Shown: piece by piece, positions 6,418 through 10,409 of the stretch
Position numbering within the stretch: position 1 is the stretch's first letter
Layout of the letters: each line of letters starts with the position of its first letter
Assembly: GCA_031278675.1 (NCBI GenBank)
Contig: JAITJY010000283.1
Span: 1 to 10,409 of the forward strand
DNA: 10,409 nucleotides
Origin: Bifidobacteriaceae bacterium
Lineage (GTDB): Bacteria > Actinomycetota > Actinomycetes > Actinomycetales > WQXJ01
Direction: 5' to 3'
Notes under the pieces: model-generated
What the model was told of the DNA's origin: nothing
What the model saw: the letters and a program-made list of their open reading frames with translations, nothing else
Database searches by the model: none
Made by a program: the position numbers and the translations under genes

Positions 6418-6602
6418 GCGTGGTGCCGCCTGGCCGGAGCGCCCAAACCGGCGCCAAGCAGCGCGCTCGCCCGGTCACGCGTGGTGCCGCCGCCAGCGTC
6501 CAAACCGGCCCGCGGCGCACGAGTGGGCTAACTTGAGGTACCGTCAAGGGCCGTGACCCTTCAATTTGGGGTCGCGTGCTGAAGTGCCAAGGAGGAGCCG
6601 TA
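6418..6602. promoter_or_regulatory. topA upstream region with imperfect direct repeat and inverted repeats
   Basis: GCGTGGTGCCGCC occurs at 6418-6430 and 6479-6491; each copy is followed by a GCGC/TCCAAACCGGC-like segment, so about 35 bases are imperfectly duplicated. CTTGA (6532-6536) and TCAAG (6544-6548) form an inverted repeat around a seven-base centre, and AAGGG/CCCTT (6547-6562) forms another. Such dyads just upstream of topA could bear on supercoil- or repressor-dependent control, but I cannot assign a promoter with confidence. Confidence 0.3.
6591..6595 (+). promoter_or_regulatory. topA: Ribosome binding site that sets the topA start
   Basis: GGAGG within AAGGAGGAG (6589-6597) lies seven bases before the GTG at 6603. 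This favours GTG 6603 over the in-frame GTG at 6576, which has no Shine-Dalgarno and would add nine unconserved residues. Confidence 0.8.
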
Positions 6603-9479
6603 GTGGCCGACAAGAAACTGGTGATCGTTGAATCACCTACCAAAGCGAAGACCATTGGACGCTATCTGGGACCGGACTACCAGGTAGCGGCATCGGTGGG
6701 GCACATCCGCGACTTGCCGCAGCCCTCTGAGCTGCCCCCGGAGATGAAGAAGGGCCCTTATGCGCGGTTCGCAGTGGATGTGGACGGTGGATTTGAACCG
6801 TATTACGTGGTGGAGCCGAACAAGAAGAAGACGGTCACCGAGTTGCGCCGGGCCCTCAAGGACGCCACCGAACTCTATCTGGCGACAGACGAGGACCGCG
6901 AAGGTGAAGCGATCGCTTGGCATCTCCTCCAGGTGCTCAAACCGAAAGTGCCGGTCAAGCGGATGGTGTTTCACGAGATCACGCGGGACGCTATCGACCA
7001 TGCGGTGGCGCACCCCCGCGACGTAGATCTAAACCTTGTAGATGCGCAGGAAACCCGGCGTATCCTCGATCGTTTGTACGGGTACGAAGTGTCGCCGGTG
7101 CTGTGGCGCAAGGTCCGCGCGGGGCTCTCGGCGGGGCGCGTGCAGTCGGTTGCTACCCGGATGGTCGTGGAACGCGAACGGGAGCGCATGGCGTTCCGCT
7201 GCGCCTCATACTGGGACATCGCGGGGCGTTTTTGCGCAGATGGCCAGGTTTTTGGCGCCACGTTGAACGCCGTGGGGGCCAAGCGGGTGGCCACCGGTAA
7301 GGACTTCGACGATGCCGGGCAGCTCACCTCGCCCACAGCGGTTAGCCTGGATGAAGGCCAGGCCAGGGCCTTGGCCGAAGCGTTGACCGGAGCCGACTTC
7401 CAGGTGTCGGATTTGACCGAGAAGCCGTATCGGCGCCGTCCGGCGGCGCCGTTCACCACTTCGACGCTGCAGCAGGAGGCTTCACGCAAGCTCCGCATGA
7501 ACTCGCGGAACACGATGCGCGTGGCGCAGCGACTGTATGAGAACGGTCACATCACATATATGCGGACCGATTCGGTTCATCTGTCGGATCAAGCTGTTAG
7601 TGCGGCTCGCCGCCAGGCTCAGGAACTCTACGGTACGGATTCGGTGCCTGCGGCGCCGCGGCGTTATTCCACCAAGTCCAAGGGCGCCCAAGAAGCCCAC
7701 GAGGCGATCCGTCCCTCGGGCGACAGTTTCACCCCGCCTGCGCACCTGGCGGGGCGCCTAGCCGCAGACGAGTTGAAGCTCTACCAGTTGATCTGGATGC
7801 GAACCGTCGCTTCGCAGATGAACGACGCGACCGGCCACACCGTCTCGGTGACCCTGAGCGGCCAGGCGGGGCCCGCCGCCGGCGGCCCCGGAGCCCGCCA
7901 TGCTGGCGCCGGTGATGCTGGCGCCGGTGATGCTGGCGCCGATCAATGGGCTGGCCAGAGCGTTACCTTTGGCGCTGCCGGCACGGTGATCACCGACCGC
8001 GGGTTCTTGGCGGCGTACGAGGAAGGCCGCGACCAATCCCGCTATGAGGATGCTGACTCGCGGGAAGCGCGTTTGCCGCGCCTCGCGGTGGGCCAGCCGG
8101 TCACTGCCGACAGCCTGGAACCGCAAGGGCATGAAACCACTCCGCCGCCGCGTTACACGGAGGCCTCGCTGGTTGCAGCACTCGAAAAGCGCGGCATCGG
8201 GCGGCCTTCGACGTATGCGGCTACCGTCTCGGTGATTGAGGATCGCGGCTACGTGGAACGGCGTGCCATGGCCTTGGTGCCGACCTGGTTGGCGTTCGCT
8301 GTCACCCGGTTGCTTGAGGAGAACTTCGCCGAATTGGTGGACTACGACTTCACTGCGGCCATGGAGAACGACCTCGACCGGATTGCTGACGGTGAGGAAG
8401 ACCGGGCCAACTGGCTGCACCGGTTCTACTTCGGGCCGCCTCCGGGCTCGGCCGCAGGCAATGGCCCGTGCGGTGCTGCTGGAGGACTCAAAGGCCTGGT
8501 CACGAACCTGGCTGAGATTGATGCCCGGGACATCAACACCGTGGACCTGGGCGGCGGGATCTCGCTGAGAGTTGGACGCTACGGACCGTACCTGGAGACC
8601 ACCGGCAACGGCGACGAGCGGCGTGTGCGAGTACCGGATGACTTGGCCCCGGACGAGTTGACCGAAGAAAAGGCGAGAGAACTCCTCGCCGCGCCGGCGG
8701 ATCAGGCCCGGGTTCTTGGAACAGATCCGGCGACCGGCCACCAGATCCTGGTGAAGATCGGCCGGTTCGGCCCCTATGTCACCGAGAACACCGAGACCAA
8801 TAGAACCAGTGGCGCGAAGGCTCCCAAGCCGCGCAATGCCTCGCTTTTCAAGTCGATGAGCGCTGACACGGTGAGTTTGGAGCAGGCTCTCCAACTCTTG
8901 GCGCTACCGCGGGCGGTTGGTCTAAGCAGCGACGGCGCTGAGATCACCGCCCAAAACGGCCGCTACGGCCCGTACATCAAGTGCGGGTCCGAGTCACGGT
9001 CGCTTGCCAGTGAAGACCAGCTATTCACCGTCACCGAGGATGAGGCCCGCGCGCTCTTGGCTCAGCCGAGGACCCGGCGGGGCGCGGCCAGTGCCCCACC
9101 ACTCAAGGAATTGGGTCCAGACCCGGTCACCGGCAAGCCGATCGTGGTCAAAGACGGACGTTACGGCCCTTATGTCAGCGATGGCGAGACCCACGCTACG
9201 CTGGGCAAAGGTGACGCACCGGAGGCGGTCAGCCTGGAGCGCGCCGCCGAGTTGCTCGCCGCCAAGCGCGAGCGCGGTCCAGCCAAACGCACCCGCGCCA
9301 CCGCGAAGAAGGGCTCCAAGACCGGAGCCAAAGCCACCACCAAGGCGAGCACGAAAGCCCGAACCAAGTCCACCACCAAGGCGAGCACCAAGACCGGAGC
9401 CAAAGCCACCACCAGGGCGGGCACGAAAGCCCAAACCAAGTCCACCACCAAGTCCGCCCGGCGCCCGGGCGCCAACTGA
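6603..9479 (+). CDS. topA: DNA topoisomerase I (type IA), actinobacterial form
   Basis: Relaxes negative supercoils by transient single-strand cleavage through a 5'-phosphotyrosine; acts on the nucleoid. 958 residues from GTG 6603. The TOPRIM domain opens with KLVIVESPTKAKTIGRYLG (catalytic Glu10) and holds the metal-binding acidic triad in DEDREGEAIAWH (Asp96, Glu97, Asp98). Active-site Tyr319 lies in HITYMRTDS, with Arg321 beside it. Four C-terminal repeats are marked by GRYGPY or GRFGPY at residues 658, 720, 786 and 852, replacing zinc fingers as usual in actinobacteria. Residues 892-958 are a Lys/Thr/Ala-rich basic tail that in mycobacterial TopA binds DNA and supports processivity. Oddities: an Ala/Gly/Asp-rich insertion at about 419-452 with in-frame repeats, and a 24-residue duplication in the tail. 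Stop is TGA; trmL follows after 75 bases and may be co-transcribed. Confidence 0.97.
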   Translation: MADKKLVIVESPTKAKTIGRYLGPDYQVAASVGHIRDLPQPSELPPEMKKGPYARFAVDVDGGFEPYYVVEPNKKKTVTELRRALKDATELYLATDEDREGEAIAWHLLQVLKPKVPVKRMVFHEITRDAIDHAVAHPRDVDLNLVDAQETRRILDRLYGYEVSPVLWRKVRAGLSAGRVQSVATRMVVERERERMAFRCASYWDIAGRFCADGQVFGATLNAVGAKRVATGKDFDDAGQLTSPTAVSLDEGQARALAEALTGADFQVSDLTEKPYRRRPAAPFTTSTLQQEASRKLRMNSRNTMRVAQRLYENGHITYMRTDSVHLSDQAVSAARRQAQELYGTDSVPAAPRRYSTKSKGAQEAHEAIRPSGDSFTPPAHLAGRLAADELKLYQLIWMRTVASQMNDATGHTVSVTLSGQAGPAAGGPGARHAGAGDAGAGDAGADQWAGQSVTFGAAGTVITDRGFLAAYEEGRDQSRYEDADSREARLPRLAVGQPVTADSLEPQGHETTPPPRYTEASLVAALEKRGIGRPSTYAATVSVIEDRGYVERRAMALVPTWLAFAVTRLLEENFAELVDYDFTAAMENDLDRIADGEEDRANWLHRFYFGPPPGSAAGNGPCGAAGGLKGLVTNLAEIDARDINTVDLGGGISLRVGRYGPYLETTGNGDERRVRVPDDLAPDELTEEKARELLAAPADQARVLGTDPATGHQILVKIGRFGPYVTENTETNRTSGAKAPKPRNASLFKSMSADTVSLEQALQLLALPRAVGLSSDGAEITAQNGRYGPYIKCGSESRSLASEDQLFTVTEDEARALLAQPRTRRGAASAPPLKELGPDPVTGKPIVVKDGRYGPYVSDGETHATLGKGDAPEAVSLERAAELLAAKRERGPAKRTRATAKKGSKTGAKATTKASTKARTKSTTKASTKTGAKATTRAGTKAQTKSTTKSARRPGAN
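7901..7940 (+). repeat. 15-bp tandem repeat in the topA Ala/Gly insertion
   Basis: The unit TGCTGGCGCCGGTGA is present at 7901-7915 and 7916-7930, with ten bases of a third copy at 7931-7940. It encodes HAGAGDAGAGDAGAD, in frame with topA. It sits in a surface-loop-like Ala/Gly-rich insertion after the HTVSVTLSG strand, so it is probably tolerated rather than functional. Confidence 0.8.
9318..9461 (+). repeat. 72-bp tandem duplication encoding the basic tail of TopA
   Basis: Two 72-base units (9318-9389 and 9390-9461) match at most positions and encode 24-residue basic units beginning KTGAKATTKAST and KTGAKATTRAGT. Smaller internal units (ACCAAG-type codon pairs) suggest earlier rounds of slippage. 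The duplication doubles a segment of the DNA-binding tail. Confidence 0.8.
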
Positions 9480-9554
9480 GACGGCGAGCCGACGCGGCAG
9501 GCGGGCAACGCGGTGCTGTTTCATGGCTCAAACTCTAGAGTGAGGCACTGACAC

Positions 9555-10022
9555 TTGTTTGACCTGGTGTTTTATCAGCCATGCATCCCGACCAACACGG
9601 GCAACGCGATTCGTTTAGCAGCGGTCACCGGCGTGCGGCTGCACCTGATTGAACCTCTGGGCTTTGAGTTGACGGACACCAAGTTGCGGCGCAGCGGCCT
9701 GGACTACCACGACCTGGCGGACCTACAAGTTCACCCCGGCCTAGATGCCGCGTTCGCGGCGGCGGCGCCCACCGCCCGAGTCTTCGCCTTCACCACCCAC
9801 GCCGACACGCTTTTCACCGAACCCGCCTACCAACCCGGCGATATACTGTTGTTCGGCCCAGAGCCCCATGGCCTGCCCACTTCGGTCAAGACTCATCCCC
9901 GCATAACCCAGTTAGTCCGCATCCCCATGCTCCCGGCGCGCCGCTCCCTCAACCTCGCCAATGCGGCCGCCATCGCCGTCTACGAAGCGTGGCGCCAACA
10001 AGGCTTCGCCCAAGGCAAGTAG
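9555..10022 (+). CDS. trmL: tRNA (cytidine(34)-2'-O)-methyltransferase, SPOUT family
   Basis: Transfers a methyl group from S-adenosylmethionine to the 2'-OH of the wobble nucleotide; in E. coli TrmL the substrate is position 34 of tRNA-Leu isoacceptors. At 155 residues it matches the usual single-domain length. Conserved blocks: FYQPCIPTNTGNAIRLAA (6-23), LRRSGLDYHD (44-53), the SAM-binding knot motifs LLFGPEPHGLP (98-108) and IPMLPARRSLNLANA (123-137), and the C-terminal VYEAWRQQGF. The start is TTG at 9555, giving the family-like beginning LFDLVFYQP; GAGG at 9542-9545 is nine bases upstream and weak. Stop is TAG, and the protein ends where the family ends, so TAG is a genuine stop in this genome. 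It lies 75 bases after topA on the same strand; no terminator is evident between them. Confidence 0.93.
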   Translation: MFDLVFYQPCIPTNTGNAIRLAAVTGVRLHLIEPLGFELTDTKLRRSGLDYHDLADLQVHPGLDAAFAAAAPTARVFAFTTHADTLFTEPAYQPGDILLFGPEPHGLPTSVKTHPRITQLVRIPMLPARRSLNLANAAAIAVYEAWRQQGFAQGK

Positions 10023-10212
10023 CGCCCTCGCGCGGAAAATGCCGCCGCACGATGCCGTCCCCCGCCAACCCAGCCCCAGCCACGCTGACAAAGCCAAGAC
10101 TAAACCGCCTTCACTGGTCTTTCTAAGTCGTGGCCTTGCCGCTTCAGGATGGGAGCCCAAACGCAGTAAACACACAGCTAAAACCCAGATTTGCGCTAAT
10201 CCGTCTAACAGC
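10023..10212. other. Non-coding stretch after trmL
   Basis: No acceptable gene; the plus-strand ORF through here is Lys/Pro/Ser-rich and starts inside trmL. I see no clear terminator hairpin. GC content falls toward 10200, consistent with an approach to a promoter. Confidence 0.5.
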
Positions 10213-10242
10213 TTGACTTATCTGCGCGCTGAAGGGTATGGT
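10213..10242 (+). promoter_or_regulatory. Putative sigma70-type promoter reading rightward
   Basis: TTGACT (10213-10218) matches five of six -35 consensus bases, and TATGGT (10237-10242) matches four of six -10 bases, with an 18-base spacer. It lies in an AT-richer patch of an otherwise high-GC window. Transcription would begin near 10249 and run at least 160 bases without a start codon I can support, implying a long leader. Confidence 0.45.
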
Positions 10243-10248
10243 CAACAA

Positions 10249-10409
10249 GCGCGCTAAGGGTTGGCTTTCCTAATGGTCAGTGAGGTGGGCGCCGTTAGCG
10301 CCGAAGGGCGCCGAAAGGCGCCGGACGCATGCGGGCTGGCTCACCCCGGCCCGTCCATAACTCGAAGCAACACGGCTAGCGGACCCCGGCCACGGGGGAA
10401 GTGAACCGG
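10249..10409 (+). ncRNA. Structured leader RNA cut by the right edge; possible c-di-AMP riboswitch
   Basis: At least four helices can be drawn in order. GGCGC (10288-10292) pairs with GCGCC (10298-10302). GGCGCC (10307-10312) pairs with GGCGCC (10317-10322) around a GAAA tetraloop. A nested helix has GGAC (10323-10326) with GTCC (10353-10356) enclosing GGGCTGG (10333-10339) with CCGGCCC (10346-10352). CCCCG (10384-10388) pairs with CGGGG (10393-10397). The final part, with CGAAG, ACGG, GCGGACCCC and GGGGGAAGTGAACCGG in that order, loosely recalls the GCCGAA...ACGG..GGACCCA...GGGGTGAA order of the ydaO/yuaA c-di-AMP riboswitch, but with extra bases in the last block. The structured leader is moderately supported; the riboswitch identity is a guess from an incomplete element. 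Confidence 0.35.

Noticed and set aside
7758..8894. 378-codon minus-strand ORF inside topA
   Set aside because: It is antisense to conserved topA sequence; long antisense ORFs are expected opposite high-GC3 genes. No recognisable motif.
9021..9524. Gly/Leu- or Trp/Leu-rich minus-strand ORFs opposite the topA tail
   Set aside because: Their repeats are the mirror of the Lys/Thr codon repeats in the TopA tail, so they are by-products of that repeat.
1424..10022. Genome-wide reassignment of TAG to an amino acid
   Set aside because: trmL ends in TAG exactly where the family C-terminus is expected, and no TAG interrupts topA, the reductase or the membrane protein. Only the small exported-protein gene shows internal TAGs.
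10323..10409. tRNA or RNase P RNA at the right edge
   Set aside because: No cloverleaf with a T-loop consensus and no RNase P core motifs could be found.
10379..10409. Cobalamin riboswitch from the GGGGGAAG segment
   Set aside because: The following bases do not give the expected CCGGTG...TCCGG box order; resemblance is limited to GGGAAG.

Overview
The window reads as chromosomal DNA from a high-GC Gram-positive bacterium (Actinomycetota). The evidence is strong GC bias in third codon positions, GTG and TTG starts, a TopA that has GRYGPY-type C-terminal repeats and a lysine-rich tail instead of zinc fingers, and a YprA-type DEAD/DEAH helicase a few genes from topA, as I recall for mycobacteria (Rv3649 and topA). 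I cannot assign a genus.

Left part, minus strand. Bases 1-1217 hold the N-terminal 405 codons of the helicase, whose remainder lies beyond the left edge. RecA domain 1 is complete, followed by more than 130 residues of Ala/Pro/Gly-rich linker. Next comes a lower-GC island (about 1424-2300). It holds an unrecognised 142-residue ORF with atypical codon use and a small exported-protein gene (1896-2300). The second is open from a good Shine-Dalgarno site and signal peptide to its stop, except for two in-frame TAG codons, both where CAG (Gln) would fit. The simplest reading is a young pseudogene; amber read-through is a testable alternative. A 470-base gene-free stretch with several hairpins follows.

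Centre, minus strand. Bases 2773-5388 encode an 871-residue single-pass membrane protein. It has a 330-residue Pro/Gly/Gln/Tyr-rich N-terminal region with 18-residue repeats, a KKKRR stop, one membrane helix, two apparently duplicated extracytoplasmic domains, and a very acidic Asp/Trp/Glu tail. I do not recognise a named family; it is the most unusual intact protein here.

Right part, plus strand. A divergent 294-base spacer leads to a short-chain dehydrogenase/reductase (5683-6417), then topA (6603-9479) and a TrmL-type tRNA wobble 2'-O-methyltransferase (9555-10022). After trmL there is no gene. From about 10213 the sequence looks like a promoter followed by a strongly structured leader RNA cut by the right edge; its last 50 bases weakly resemble the 5' half of a c-di-AMP (ydaO/yuaA) riboswitch.

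The helicase, topA and trmL are housekeeping functions (nucleic-acid remodelling, supercoil relaxation, tRNA modification). The central membrane protein and low-GC island look lineage-specific. In-frame tandem repeats have expanded in three separate genes: the helicase linker, the membrane protein, and topA at two sites.
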